64,000 nt of DNA, taken from contig NZ_FNGW01000011.1 in the NCBI RefSeq assembly GCF_900103615.1, positions 1 through 64,000 of the forward strand, in the 5' to 3' direction. Positions 27,929-37,456 of this stretch are shown piece by piece; the stretch's first letter is position 1; each line of letters opens with the position of its first letter. The notes beneath the pieces were generated by a model. The model ran no database searches. It was not told where the DNA came from and was given only the letters and a program-made list of their open reading frames with translations. Both the position numbers and the translations under genes were made by a program. The stretch comes from Romboutsia lituseburensis DSM 797 (lineage in GTDB: Bacteria > Bacillota > Clostridia > Peptostreptococcales > Peptostreptococcaceae).

Positions 27929-28105
27929 ATGACAATGTTTATATTAATAATGGTAATGTTAGTACCTTTTACTTTAGCTCTTACAGCTTATGGTTTAACT
28001 AATGGATTTGTATTCAATGAAAATTATGAAATAGATGAAAATAATGCTCAAGATATAGTAACTTTAAATAATTCAGTTCAATTATGTTTTGAAAATATAG
28101 CGTAG
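27929..28105 (+). CDS. small single-span membrane protein (58 residues)
   Basis: The protein starts MTMFILIMVMLVPFTLALTA, a single hydrophobic span (about residues 3-26). A short acidic tail follows. GGAGG lies 8 nt before the ATG; the longer frame beginning upstream would absorb this ribosome site. TATAAT (27890-27895) is near, and a strong terminator follows within 4 nt of the stop. I recognise no family. The combination of ribosome site, membrane segment and terminator supports a real microprotein. Confidence 0.55.
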   Translation: MTMFILIMVMLVPFTLALTAYGLTNGFVFNENYEIDENNAQDIVTLNNSVQLCFENIA

Positions 28106-28106
28106 T

Positions 28107-28146
28107 AAAAAAGAGATAAAGATTAGTTAATCTTTATCTCTTTTTA
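28107..28146. terminator. bidirectional intrinsic terminator
   Basis: A 17-bp stem (28109-28125 with 28128-28144) lies between the small plus-strand ORF and the convergent RluA-type gene. It has A and T runs on both flanks, so it can serve both. Confidence 0.88.
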
Positions 28147-28153
28147 TTTTTAT

Positions 28154-28819
28154 TTAAAATAAATTCCACGGATATTCTTGTGGTGGTTCACATATAAATT
28201 CCATTTTTTCTTTAGTCGTAGGGTGTTCTATTTCTATCTTATGAGACCATAATGATATTTGTTGACCTACTTTATTTACATGCTGACCATATCTTTGATC
28301 TCCAAATAAAGGATGCTTCCTACTTGCAAACTGTACTCTAATTTGATGTGATCTACCAGTTTTTAAATCAATTTCCACTAAACTAAAACCTTCTTTTTTT
28401 CCTAAAGTTTCATAACTTAACTCAGCATTTTTAGCTTCTTTATGATCTTTTCTAACTACACTAACCATATTAGTTTTCTTATTTTTATAAAGATAGTCTT
28501 TTAAAGTATCTTTTTCTTTAGGCATTGTTCCATGTATAACCGCTCTATATGTTTTTTTGAAAGTTTTATTTCTTACTTGCTCAGATAGTCTAGAGGCTGC
28601 TTTTGATGTTTTTGCAAATACCATAGCTCCACCTACCGGTCTGTCTAATCTATGAACTAATCCTATATATACATTTCCTGGTTTATTGTATTTTTCTTTT
28701 ACATATTGTTTTAGAAGATTAACCATATCCTTATCATTAGTGTCATCACCTTGTGATAATATATTTACTGGTTTTTCTACTACTAACAAATGATTATCTT
28801 CATACATAACCTTAATCAT
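28154..28819 (-). CDS. RluA-family RNA pseudouridine synthase
   Basis: The family isomerises uridines in rRNA or tRNA. The 221-residue protein contains the catalytic block GLVHRLDRPVGGAMVFAKT (about 53-71, with the Asp nucleophile). It also has KTGRSHQIRVQFA and KHPLFGDQRYG. There is no S4 domain, so this is a minimal form; the target site cannot be told. Its ATG overlaps the stop of the upstream methyltransferase by one base, which indicates a paired RNA-modification operon. Confidence 0.9.
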   Translation of the reverse strand: MIKVMYEDNHLLVVEKPVNILSQGDDTNDKDMVNLLKQYVKEKYNKPGNVYIGLVHRLDRPVGGAMVFAKTSKAASRLSEQVRNKTFKKTYRAVIHGTMPKEKDTLKDYLYKNKKTNMVSVVRKDHKEAKNAELSYETLGKKEGFSLVEIDLKTGRSHQIRVQFASRKHPLFGDQRYGQHVNKVGQQISLWSHKIEIEHPTTKEKMEFICEPPQEYPWNLF

Positions 28820-29691
28820 TACTTAGACTCCCATCTACCAAATATACCACAAGGAAGAACTTTCCCATCTCTAGATGTAGGTATTCCTATTTCTCCTGCA
28901 TATATATTTCCACCTTTAGCCTTTTTAGCCACTGTAGCATCTAATATATGTTCAAGTATTATTGGAGATAATCCAGTTGTATATGAGTTTATTAAGAAGA
29001 ATAATGGATCATCTGATAATACTTTTGTACATAATTCAACTAATCCATATAATTTTTCTTCTATTTGCCATACTTCACCTTTTGGACCTCTTCCGTAAGA
29101 AGGTGGATCCATTATTATAGCATCATATTTATTTCCTCTTCTTATTTCTCTTTCAACAAACTTAACAACATCATCTACTATAAATCTTACTTTTCTATCT
29201 CCAAGACCTGATGTATTTAAGTTTTCTTTAGCCCAAGTAACCATACCTTTAGATGCGTCTACATGACATACTTCTGCACCTGCTGCTGCACATGCTACTG
29301 TAGCTCCACCAGTATATGCAAATAGGTTAAGTACTTTTATAGGTCTACCTGCTTTTCTTATCATATCCATTGACCAATCCCAGTTAGCAGCTTGCTCTGG
29401 GAATAATCCTGTATGTTTAAATCCTGTAGGACTTATATTAAACTTTAATTCCTTGTAACTTATAGTCCATTTTTCTGGATATTTCTTTTTTTGCTCCCAT
29501 TGTCCTCCACCTCTATTACTTCTGTGGTAGTGTCCATGAGGATTTTTCCATAATCCACTTTCATTTGGTATCGGCCACATAACTTGAGGATCTGGTCTTC
29601 TTAAAACTATATCTCCCCAACGTTCTAATTTTTCTCCGTTACCCATATCTATAAGTTCATAGTCTTTCCATTTATCTGCTAATATTAACAT
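28819..29691 (-). CDS. class I SAM-dependent methyltransferase, RlmI/RlmK-like
   Basis: The 290-residue protein has a Rossmann SAM-binding motif LNLFAYTGGATVACAAAGA (about 121-139). An acidic ribose-binding strand (VCHVDASKG) and the catalytic-type motif IMDPPSYGRGPKG follow. This resembles the large-subunit rRNA methyltransferase family, but there is no N-terminal PUA domain, so substrate identity is uncertain. AGGAGG precedes the ATG. It is coupled to the RluA-type gene, which favours an RNA substrate. Confidence 0.85.
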   Translation of the reverse strand: MLILADKWKDYELIDMGNGEKLERWGDIVLRRPDPQVMWPIPNESGLWKNPHGHYHRSNRGGGQWEQKKKYPEKWTISYKELKFNISPTGFKHTGLFPEQAANWDWSMDMIRKAGRPIKVLNLFAYTGGATVACAAAGAEVCHVDASKGMVTWAKENLNTSGLGDRKVRFIVDDVVKFVEREIRRGNKYDAIIMDPPSYGRGPKGEVWQIEEKLYGLVELCTKVLSDDPLFFLINSYTTGLSPIILEHILDATVAKKAKGGNIYAGEIGIPTSRDGKVLPCGIFGRWESK

Positions 29692-29896
29692 TCATGTCCT
29701 CCTAAATTATTAATCTCAATTTATGTATTATACCATAATATTACTTTATATTTTCGGTATTTTATTCACTTTATATTCTTATTATCAATTATTTTAACTA
29801 GTATTTAGCTTATTATTTCTAAAACGTATTTTCATTAACAATCCTCATCTGCTTAGCATATTATATTGTAATTGATTTTTTTAGGGGGTATATTTA

Positions 29897-30637
29897 ATGA
29901 GAAATTCTGAAAAAAATAATAGTTGTCTATATAACTTATTGCATGTAAGGTTTAATGAAGACATAGGAAGAGATGAATATTTCTCTTACAATTTACAATA
30001 TCCTACTTTATATAGTTTTAAAAATACTTACTTTAATGTAGATCCTAATATTCTTAATAACCTGAATTCTACTATAAAAGAAGATGTATATACGTTTAAA
30101 AATGGATTAGCTGAAGAGGAGAAAGAAGCTAATAGCTCAGCAGCCCAAAATGCACTACCAAAGAAACATTATAGGGTTATCACTAACTACGCAATTACAT
30201 TTAATAAAAATCATATCTTAAGTACTATATTAAATTTAATGGGATTCCCTGGAGAATTTGGACCTAGATATAATCAAATAAATAATTACAACTTTGATTT
30301 ACTAACAGGAAATAGAATTTACTTAGAAGATATATTTAAACCTGGGGTTGACTATATCAAACTTGTAAGCGACTATATAAATTATAAAATCAATCAAAAT
30401 AAGTCTCTATATTATGAAGATGAGCCTGTTGAAATACCTAGCGATCAAGCATTTTATTTAACAGATGATGGCATAGTTATATACTTTGAGTTAGATGAAA
30501 TTGCACCTGAGGAATTTGGAATTCCTAAGTTTAAAATATCTTTTGAAAAATTTTCACAGTATATAAATCCACGATATTATTGTTCTCCTGATAATGTAGT
30601 TTCTTCAAGAAGAAAACATAGATATACAAGAAGATAG
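29897..30637 (+). CDS. soluble DUF3298 (RsiV-like) domain protein
   Basis: The 246-residue protein contains the DUF4163/DUF3298 pair found in the extracellular part of the anti-sigma factor RsiV. This includes VITNYAITFNKNHILS, LTGNRIYLEDIF and DDGIVIYFELDEIAPE. Unlike RsiV it has no signal peptide and no membrane span, and it ends in a basic tail. Function is unknown. Binding of a wall-related ligand is possible by analogy with RsiV. The ribosome site is AGGGGG. It is a monocistronic rightward gene with its own terminator, convergent with carB. Confidence 0.75.
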   Translation: MRNSEKNNSCLYNLLHVRFNEDIGRDEYFSYNLQYPTLYSFKNTYFNVDPNILNNLNSTIKEDVYTFKNGLAEEEKEANSSAAQNALPKKHYRVITNYAITFNKNHILSTILNLMGFPGEFGPRYNQINNYNFDLLTGNRIYLEDIFKPGVDYIKLVSDYINYKINQNKSLYYEDEPVEIPSDQAFYLTDDGIVIYFELDEIAPEEFGIPKFKISFEKFSQYINPRYYCSPDNVVSSRRKHRYTRR

Positions 30638-30668
30638 TTTTTTCTAAATAAATTATATATATTTAATG

Positions 30669-30707
30669 AAAAGTGGATGAAGTATGTAAGCTTCATCCAC
30701 TTTTTTT
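30669..30707. terminator. intrinsic terminator between the DUF3298 gene and carB
   Basis: A 14-bp stem (30669-30682 with 30691-30704) is followed by T7 on the plus strand. On the minus strand it follows the carB stop with a shorter T-run, so it likely serves both convergent genes. Confidence 0.9.
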
Positions 30708-30708
30708 A

Positions 30709-33700
30709 TTATTCTGCTATGTTATATACTTCTAAACCAGCATCTACTATTTTCTTTTTCTTTACTTCTACTAAAGCTTTTAATGTGTCTAGAGATGTCA
30801 TTACTTCTGTTGAGAACTCTGTAGCGGTTCTTCTTATTTTAAATCCATCTCTGGTAGAATCATTTCCTTTTGTAGGTGTATTTATTACTATATCAACTTG
30901 TTTATTCCTTATAGCATCCAATATATTAGGTCTAGCTTCTTCTACTCTATTAACTACATCTGCCTCTATTCCATTATCTCTTAATGATTTAGCAGTTCCT
31001 TCAGTTGCTACGAAAGTATATCCTATTTCATTCATATCTTTAGCTATTTCTATAAATTCTTCTTTGTCATAATTATTTACAGTTGCAAGTACTACACCTT
31101 TTTTATCTGACATAGTCTTCCCTGCTGCTAAAAATCCTTTGTATAATGCTTCTTCTAATGTTTCTCCAACTCCTAAAACCTCTCCTGTTGATTTCATTTC
31201 AGGTCCTAAGCTTACATCAACTTTAGCAAGCTTTGACATAGAGAAAACTGGCACTTTTACTGATATTAGTTTAGGCTCTTTATATACACCTATTCCATAC
31301 CCTAAGTCTGCTAACTTATTACCTAGCATACATTTAGTAGCTAAATCTATTATAGGTACATTACTTACCTTACTTATATATGGTACTGTTCTACTTGCTC
31401 TTGGATTAACTTCTATTACATATAGTTCATTTTTAAATTCTATAAACTGTATGTTTACCATTCCAAGTACATTTAACTCTAGTGCTATTTTCTTAGTATA
31501 ATCTAATATCTTAGCTTTTATTTCATCAGATATATTTTGACTTGGATACATTGTTATACTATCTCCAGAATGAACTCCTGCTCTTTCTAAGTGTTCCATT
31601 ATTCCTGGTATTAATATATCTTTACCATCACATATTGCATCTACTTCTATTTCTCTACCTGTTAAGTACTTATCTATAAGTACAGGATTTTTCTTATCTC
31701 TTTGGAATGCACTTTCTAAATATCTAGCTAGCTTATTTTGGTCATAAGTTATTTCCATACCTTGACCTCCAAGTACATAAGAAGGTCTTACAAGTACTGG
31801 ATATCCTAGCTTATTAGCTTCTTCAGTACCTTCTTCAATTGACCAGATAGCTTTTCCTTTTGGCCTATTTATATCTAATTTTTCTAATAACTCTTCAAAT
31901 TTTTCTCTGTCTTCTGCAGCATCTATATCTGCAAAGTTAGTTCCTAATATTTTTATTTTCTTTTCATCTAAGAACTTAGCTAACTTTATAGCTGTTTGAC
32001 CTCCAAACTGTAATATCACTCCGTCTGGATTTTCTTTTTCTATTATATTTAATACCTCTTCTTCTGTTAGTGGCTCAAAATATAATTTATCTGATGTATC
32101 AAAGTCTGTACTTACTGTTTCTGGATTATTATTAACTATTATAGTCTCGATTCCCATGTTTCTTAACGATTTTACACAGTGTACTGAACAATAATCAAAT
32201 TCAATCCCTTGACCTATTCTTATTGGACCTGAACCTAAAACTATTACTTTTTTTCTATCACTTACTTCAACTTCGTCATACTGTTCATATGTTGAATAGT
32301 AGTATGGAGATAATGCATCAAATTCTCCCCCACAAGTATCAACCATTTTATATGCTGGTTGTATGTTGTATAACTTTCTTAATTCACATAATCTTTCAGG
32401 ACTTATTTTCATTAAATCTGCTATACCTTTATCAGAGAATCCTTTTTTCTTTAATTCTAGAAGATAATCTTTATTTAAATCTTCTATTTTCATTCCTCTT
32501 AATTTCTCTTCTTGCTCTACTATCCACTTAAATTTATTTATAAACCACTTATCTACTCCAGTGATTTGTTCTATCATTCCTACTTTATAACCTCTTCTTA
32601 TCATTTCAGCTAGATCGAATAATCGTTCATCATCTGGTACAACTACACTTGCCTTTAATTCTTCTAAGCTTTTTTCTTCAGATTGAGCATGAACTAATGA
32701 ATATTTACCTATTTCCAGAGATCTAATCCCTTTTAACATCGCTGATTCAAAGTTGCTTCCTATACTCATTATTTCACCAGTTGCCATCATCTTAGTACCT
32801 AACTTTCTGTTAGCTTGCTTAAATTTATCAAATGGCCACTTTGGTATTTTTACTACCACATAATCTAGTGTAGGTTCAAAACATGCATAAGTTTTCTTTG
32901 TTACTGCATTTTCAATTTCATCTAATGTATATCCTAGCGCTATTTTAGCTGCAACTTTAGCTATTGGATAACCAGTGGCTTTTGATGCTAGAGCTGATGA
33001 TCTAGAAACTCTTGGGTTTATTTCTATTATTGCATATTCTAAACTATGAGGATTTAATGCTATTTGTACATTACATCCACCTTCAACTTCTATTGCATTT
33101 ATTATATCTATTGATGCTTTTCTAAGCATTTGATATTCTTTATCACTTAAAGTTTGGCTAGGTGCTACAACTATACTGTCTCCTGTATGCACTCCAACAG
33201 GGTCTATATTTTCCATATTACATACAGTTATGCAGTTTCCATTACCATCTCTTATTACTTCGTATTCGATTTCTTTCCAACCTTTTATACTTTTTTCAAG
33301 TAGTACTTGATTTACTGGACTTAACTGTAATCCTTGTGTAAGTATTTCTGTAAGTTCTTCAACTGTTTCAGCTATACCACCACCAGTTCCACCTAGTGTA
33401 TAAGCAGGTCTAACTACAACTGGGTATCCAATTTTTTCTGCAAATTCAAGGCCACTTTCTAAGTCATTTACTATATCACTTACTACTACTGGTTGATTTA
33501 TTTGCTTCATAACTTCTCTGAATGTATCCCTATCTTCACCTTTTTTTATGGATTCAACAGAAGTACCTATTATCTTTACACCATGCTTTTCTAATATTTT
33601 AGCATCATGTAGCTCAACGGCTAAGTTAAGAGCTGTCTGCCCACCCATTCCTGCTAATAAACTATCTGGCTTTTCTTTTTCTATGATTTTTTCTATAAAT

Positions 33701-33915
33701 TCAATTGTTAATGGTTCTATATATATTTTATCCGCTACTTCTTTATCAGTCATTATAGTAGCTGGGTTACTATTTATTAATACAACTTCTATTCCTTCTT
33801 CTTTTAAAGCTTGGCAAGCCTGCGTTCCTGAATAATCAAACTCTGCTGCTTGCCCTATGATTATAGGTCCTGATCCTAATACTAATGTCTTTTTTATACT
33901 ATCTATTTTAGGCAT
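30709..33915 (-). CDS. carB: carbamoyl-phosphate synthase large subunit
   Basis: CarB makes carbamoyl phosphate from bicarbonate, ammonia (from CarA) and two ATP for pyrimidine and arginine synthesis. The 1068-residue protein shows two homologous ATP-grasp halves. Each starts with a [10 protein letters not shown] motif ([19 protein letters not shown] near residue 12; [17 protein letters not shown] near 560). A C-terminal MGS-like regulatory domain (about 935-1068) follows. Full length is typical. It is third in pyrF-carA-carB, so it belongs to the pyrimidine regulon. Confidence 0.98.
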   Translation of the reverse strand: MPKIDSIKKTLVLGSGPIIIGQAAEFDYSGTQACQALKEEGIEVVLINSNPATIMTDKEVADKIYIEPLTIEFIEKIIEKEKPDSLLAGMGGQTALNLAVELHDAKILEKHGVKIIGTSVESIKKGEDRDTFREVMKQINQPVVVSDIVNDLESGLEFAEKIGYPVVVRPAYTLGGTGGGIAETVEELTEILTQGLQLSPVNQVLLEKSIKGWKEIEYEVIRDGNGNCITVCNMENIDPVGVHTGDSIVVAPSQTLSDKEYQMLRKASIDIINAIEVEGGCNVQIALNPHSLEYAIIEINPRVSRSSALASKATGYPIAKVAAKIALGYTLDEIENAVTKKTYACFEPTLDYVVVKIPKWPFDKFKQANRKLGTKMMATGEIMSIGSNFESAMLKGIRSLEIGKYSLVHAQSEEKSLEELKASVVVPDDERLFDLAEMIRRGYKVGMIEQITGVDKWFINKFKWIVEQEEKLRGMKIEDLNKDYLLELKKKGFSDKGIADLMKISPERLCELRKLYNIQPAYKMVDTCGGEFDALSPYYYSTYEQYDEVEVSDRKKVIVLGSGPIRIGQGIEFDYCSVHCVKSLRNMGIETIIVNNNPETVSTDFDTSDKLYFEPLTEEEVLNIIEKENPDGVILQFGGQTAIKLAKFLDEKKIKILGTNFADIDAAEDREKFEELLEKLDINRPKGKAIWSIEEGTEEANKLGYPVLVRPSYVLGGQGMEITYDQNKLARYLESAFQRDKKNPVLIDKYLTGREIEVDAICDGKDILIPGIMEHLERAGVHSGDSITMYPSQNISDEIKAKILDYTKKIALELNVLGMVNIQFIEFKNELYVIEVNPRASRTVPYISKVSNVPIIDLATKCMLGNKLADLGYGIGVYKEPKLISVKVPVFSMSKLAKVDVSLGPEMKSTGEVLGVGETLEEALYKGFLAAGKTMSDKKGVVLATVNNYDKEEFIEIAKDMNEIGYTFVATEGTAKSLRDNGIEADVVNRVEEARPNILDAIRNKQVDIVINTPTKGNDSTRDGFKIRRTATEFSTEVMTSLDTLKALVEVKKKKIVDAGLEVYNIAE

Positions 33916-33949
33916 ACTTTTATCTCCTTATCTAATCAAAATTCACAAT

Positions 33950-34996
33950 CTATACTAATTCTAAGAATCTATCAAATATATAATCGTTGTCTTTTGGCCC
34001 TGGACAAGCCTCTGGATGATATTGCACACTGTATATTGGCAACTCTGTATGTTTCATACCTTCCACAGTGTTATCATTTAAATTTACATGCGTTACTACC
34101 ATATTTTCTGGCATTTCAGAAACATAGTATCCATGATTTTGAGATGTTATAAAAACTTTGTTTTTTTCTAAATCTTTTACTGGGTGATTCCCACCTCTAT
34201 GACCGAACTTTAGTTTAGCTGTTTTCCCACCTAGTGTTAATGCTAAAAGTTGGTGTCCTAAGCATATTCCAGCTATTGGTTTTTTTCCAACTAATTTTTT
34301 TATGTTTTCTATAACATCTTCTAAATCCTCTGGATCTCCAGGTCCGTTAGATAAGAATATTAAATCTGGGTTTATTGATAATATTTCTTCTGACTTACTT
34401 GTTGCAGGGAATATCGTTATATCACATCCACGATCCATAAATGATCTTAGTATGTTTTGCTTAACTCCAAAGTCCATAACCGCTACTTTAGTTCCTTGAC
34501 CTGCTATATGTTCAACTTCTTTTCTAGTTACTGTTTTTACTGCTGTAGTATTCGAGAATGCATCTAACTTAGCTTGAACCTCTTCTACTGAAGCACCTTC
34601 TAAAGTTATTATCCCTTTCATAGTTCCATTGTTTCTTAATATCTTAGTTAATGCTCTTGTATCTATGTCTTCTAATCCTATAATCTTATTTTGATTTAAG
34701 TATGTGTCTAAATCCATTTCACATCTAAAGTTATTTGGATTATCACTTTTTTCTCTAACTATAAATCCTTTTACATGAACACCTTTTGACTCTACATCTT
34801 CTAGGTTTATTCCATAGTTTCCTATAAGTGGGTAAGTCATTGTAACTATTTGACCATAGTATGAAGGATCCGTTAATACTTCCCCATACCCCGTCATAGA
34901 GGTATTGAATACTACCTCCCCTACGCTGTCTTTTAAATATCCAAAGGCCTTTCCTTCAAATATAGTTCCGTCTTGTAATATTAATTTCCCTCTCAT
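33950..34996 (-). CDS. carA: carbamoyl-phosphate synthase small (glutaminase) subunit
   Basis: CarA hydrolyses glutamine and channels ammonia to CarB. The 348-residue protein has the CPSase small-chain domain and a class I glutamine amidotransferase domain. The latter carries GICLGHQLLALTLGG with the nucleophilic Cys and the QYHPEACPGP motif with the His-Glu pair. AGGAGG precedes the ATG. It is 12 nt after pyrF and 34 nt before carB. Confidence 0.97.
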   Translation of the reverse strand: MRGKLILQDGTIFEGKAFGYLKDSVGEVVFNTSMTGYGEVLTDPSYYGQIVTMTYPLIGNYGINLEDVESKGVHVKGFIVREKSDNPNNFRCEMDLDTYLNQNKIIGLEDIDTRALTKILRNNGTMKGIITLEGASVEEVQAKLDAFSNTTAVKTVTRKEVEHIAGQGTKVAVMDFGVKQNILRSFMDRGCDITIFPATSKSEEILSINPDLIFLSNGPGDPEDLEDVIENIKKLVGKKPIAGICLGHQLLALTLGGKTAKLKFGHRGGNHPVKDLEKNKVFITSQNHGYYVSEMPENMVVTHVNLNDNTVEGMKHTELPIYSVQYHPEACPGPKDNDYIFDRFLELV

Positions 34997-35008
34997 TAAC
35001 CTTACCTC

Positions 35009-35725
35009 CTAAGCATTTTCTATTTCTTCTGTTATGCTCTTTGCTGATTTACTTGGATTTTCAGCTTTAGTTATAGGTCTTCCAACTACTAAGTAGTGCG
35101 CTCCTCTATTTATTGCATCCTTTGGCGTTACTACTCTTTTTTGGTCTCCTGCTTCAGATGAGGCTGGTCTTATTCCTGGGCATACTGTTACAAAGTCTGT
35201 TCCACATGCTTCAACTATTTTATGAACTTCTTGTGCTGAGCAAACTATTCCATCTATTCCTGCTTCTTTAGCTAATTTTGCTCTCTTTATAGCTAATTCT
35301 TCAGTATTCATGTTACACCCTATATCCTGTAAATCTTTATCACTTAATGAAGTTAAAACTGTTACTCCTACTATTATTGGTTTTTCTATGTTTAATTTTT
35401 CTGCTTCTTCCTTTGCAGCTATTGCACATCTTCTCATACCTTCCATATCAGATACATGTATAGTCATTAACCATACATTATCTCTTACAGCTGCTCTTAC
35501 AGCACTTTCCATAGTATTTGGTATATCATGGAATTTAAGATCTAAGAATATTTTTTTCCCTTTTTCTTTTAAATAATCTACTGTTTTTCCTCTAGTAGCT
35601 ACATATTGCTCTAGCCCAACTTTAAATATATCTACACTATCTTCTAATGTGTCTATTAATTCTTTTGCTTTATCAAATTCAGCAGTATCAATTGCAACTA
35701 TTAATTTTTCTTTACCATTTATCAT
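35009..35725 (-). CDS. pyrF: orotidine-5'-phosphate decarboxylase
   Basis: PyrF forms UMP from OMP, the last step of de novo pyrimidine synthesis. The 238-residue TIM barrel carries the catalytic Asp-Lys-x-x-Asp region as FLDLKFHDIPNTM (about 59-71), plus CPGIRP and LVVGRPITKA. This is the B. subtilis-like short PyrF type. AAAGGAG precedes the ATG. It is the first gene after the PyrR-controlled leader. Confidence 0.97.
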   Translation of the reverse strand: MINGKEKLIVAIDTAEFDKAKELIDTLEDSVDIFKVGLEQYVATRGKTVDYLKEKGKKIFLDLKFHDIPNTMESAVRAAVRDNVWLMTIHVSDMEGMRRCAIAAKEEAEKLNIEKPIIVGVTVLTSLSDKDLQDIGCNMNTEELAIKRAKLAKEAGIDGIVCSAQEVHKIVEACGTDFVTVCPGIRPASSEAGDQKRVVTPKDAINRGAHYLVVGRPITKAENPSKSAKSITEEIENA

Positions 35726-35753
35726 ATTGAACTCTCCTTTTTAATAAAGCCTA

Positions 35754-35791
35754 TAAAAAAATCCTTATACCCAAAAAGAGTATAAGGATTT
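35754..35791 (-). terminator. PyrR-controlled attenuator terminator, leader-proximal to pyrF
   Basis: A 12-bp stem AAATCCTTATAC/GTATAAGGATTT (35759-35770 with 35780-35791) is followed by T7 on the minus strand, about 30 nt before the pyrF start. It is paired with the PyrR loop at 35834-35863. Confidence 0.9.
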
Positions 35792-35833
35792 TATCTATAC
35801 ATAACTATATTAGTTTAATTAGCTACGAGATAT

Positions 35834-35863
35834 CTTTCCCAGCCTCTCTGGACTAGTTTAAAA
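35834..35863 (-). promoter_or_regulatory. PyrR-binding loop 3
   Basis: The minus strand reads AGTCCAGAGAGGCT (35841-35854), an exact fit to the PyrR consensus ARUCCNGNGAGGYU. It is flanked by the pairing CTTT/AAAG. With UMP/UTP bound, PyrR stabilises this hairpin and so permits the downstream terminator. Confidence 0.92.
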
Positions 35864-35930
35864 GACTTTATTATTTTATTTTTATTTATATTTTAAAAGT
35901 TTACTTACTTTTTTAATTTTTACTTAACAA

Positions 35931-35963
35931 TTAAAAAACCTCTAACTTTGCCAGCTAGAGGTT
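35931..35963 (-). terminator. PyrR-controlled attenuator terminator, leader-distal
   Basis: The stem AACCTCTA/TAGAGGTT (35937-35944 with 35956-35963) is followed by T6 on the minus strand. It lies downstream of PyrR loop 2. Confidence 0.85.
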
Positions 35964-35999
35964 ATGAATTCAAGTCTAAATAATCATATTAATACTTAA

Positions 36000-36030
36000 C
36001 CTTTTTAGCCTCTCTGGACTAGTTTGAAGG
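36000..36030 (-). promoter_or_regulatory. PyrR-binding loop 2
   Basis: The minus strand again reads AGTCCAGAGAGGCT (36007-36020), flanked by the lower stem CCTT/AAGG. It precedes the terminator at 35931-35963. Confidence 0.92.
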
Positions 36031-36054
36031 AATTCTATTTTTAATTAAAATCCA

Positions 36055-36083
36055 CTTTATATCCTCTCTGGGATAATTTAAAG
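36055..36083 (-). promoter_or_regulatory. PyrR-binding loop 1 (without its own terminator)
   Basis: The minus strand reads ATCCCAGAGAGGAT (36061-36074), a variant of the PyrR consensus. The lower stem CTTTA/TAAAG has a 3-nt bulge on the 5' side, as in known PyrR sites. No terminator lies between this loop and loop 2. Confidence 0.8.
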
Positions 36084-36100
36084 CTTCATCTTGTTTACAA

Positions 36101-36128
36101 TTATTACACTTATTCTTTTATGTGTCAA
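36101..36128 (-). promoter_or_regulatory. promoter of pyrF-carA-carB
   Basis: On the minus strand TTGACA (36123-36128) is followed after 16 nt by TAATAA (36101-36106), with a TG just upstream. A start near 36094 gives a leader of about 370 nt that contains all three PyrR loops. Confidence 0.75.
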
Positions 36129-36186
36129 CTATTCTTTTGATTATTGTTTATATATTTTTATTTATTTCTAGTTTTTATATATTTTT

Positions 36187-37035
36187 TTATTTTTCTATTA
36201 TACTTATATAATACTCTTTTCCAAGTTTTTTCTTTGCATTTGATTTTATATATTCCACTGGTATATTATATTTTTCACATGCCATATCAAAATGCCTTAG
36301 TGCAATCCCCATACTTACTTTATTCATATCTTCTAAGTTTTTTTTAGGCTTTTCTTCGTATAAATTTATAGCTGTCTTGCTACTATAAAACATCCATGGT
36401 TGCATGTTTTTAACGGATGGAGATACCCTAACTGCATTTAACACTTTAATCCATTTTCTATCCATCTTTTTAGATATCTTCTTTAAAGGCTTACGATCTT
36501 TTCTTCCATCTATAGATTTAAATAAAACTTCTTGTTTTTCAGGATATCCAAACGCTATTAATATACATGGTTGTTCATCATCATTATGATTTGTATTTTC
36601 TTCCTGTTCTTCTTCTGGTTCTTCATTTTTTTTATCAATAGAACTCCCGTAATCCAGCTCATACTTTTCAACACGTTCAATGTCTATTATATCTTCCTTC
36701 TTTATATCACATTCTAACCAACTAGTTCCCAAACCTAAAGTAGTTAAATGTAGTACTACCTTTTCCATTGCAAAACCTATATTTTGCAAGTAATCTTCAC
36801 CTTTATTAGATGTTACTACTATATAATGTGGTGCTTTTATATTACACTTTTTTCCCATCAAGAAATGAATTAAATGACCTCTTTCTATTACATTAGCCTT
36901 TATTTTTAACTCTTTGTTTAGATAAGTTATATCATTACATATATTTTTAACTTCTTCCATCAAAGGTGCACTTATATTTTTATTTGAATAATTTTTTATA
37001 GTTCTTCTATAAAAAATAGCATCATATAACTCCAT
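36187..37035 (-). CDS. nitroreductase-fold protein (TM1586-like)
   Basis: The 282-residue protein begins ELYDAIFYRRTIKNYS, the FMN-binding start of nitroreductase-like enzymes. It has two homologous-looking halves, the pattern of the putative TM nitroreductase family. The second half contains NAVRVSPSVKNMQPWMF. An acidic insert (EEPEEEQEE, about residues 137-145) separates them. Substrate is unknown. AGGAGG precedes the ATG. It lies upstream of the pyr leader in the same direction, but the pyr promoter is separate. Confidence 0.75.
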   Translation of the reverse strand: MELYDAIFYRRTIKNYSNKNISAPLMEEVKNICNDITYLNKELKIKANVIERGHLIHFLMGKKCNIKAPHYIVVTSNKGEDYLQNIGFAMEKVVLHLTTLGLGTSWLECDIKKEDIIDIERVEKYELDYGSSIDKKNEEPEEEQEENTNHNDDEQPCILIAFGYPEKQEVLFKSIDGRKDRKPLKKISKKMDRKWIKVLNAVRVSPSVKNMQPWMFYSSKTAINLYEEKPKKNLEDMNKVSMGIALRHFDMACEKYNIPVEYIKSNAKKKLGKEYYISIIEK

Positions 37036-37456
37036 CTACTTCCTCCTAAATTTTTATATCTATCTATATAAAAACTATAATATATTTTATTGTCACTAAA
37101 GAAACTGTCTATTATATTATAAGTTTTTTTGAGTTTTTTTGTACTATTTTAATGTAAAAAAACTATATATTTTTTTAGATATCTAATCAACCTAATATTA
37201 AAATGACATAATCTTGAATTTAATCATTTTTAGTATTTGCAATATGAGTTTAGTTTTTTGCAGTTTATAAAATTAAATTTTTAAGTTTTTGTTAAATTTC
37301 TATTTTTTAATTGCTATTTTATTGTATTTACTAATAAAATAAGATTATGATTTATGGAAAATTTATCTATATTTTTATTTTTATTAGTATGTTTAATGTC
37401 ATTATGTACTAAAATATAATTAGAATAAATATCCTTAAAATTTTGGAGGTAACCTT
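37036..37456 (+). other. non-coding AT-rich region with a possible aminopeptidase promoter
   Basis: This 420-nt region separates divergent genes. The only motif I can support is TTTAAT (37392-37397), a 17-nt spacer and TATAAT (37415-37420), oriented towards the aminopeptidase. The rest is low-complexity A+T, with no visible ORF or stable hairpin. Confidence 0.45.
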
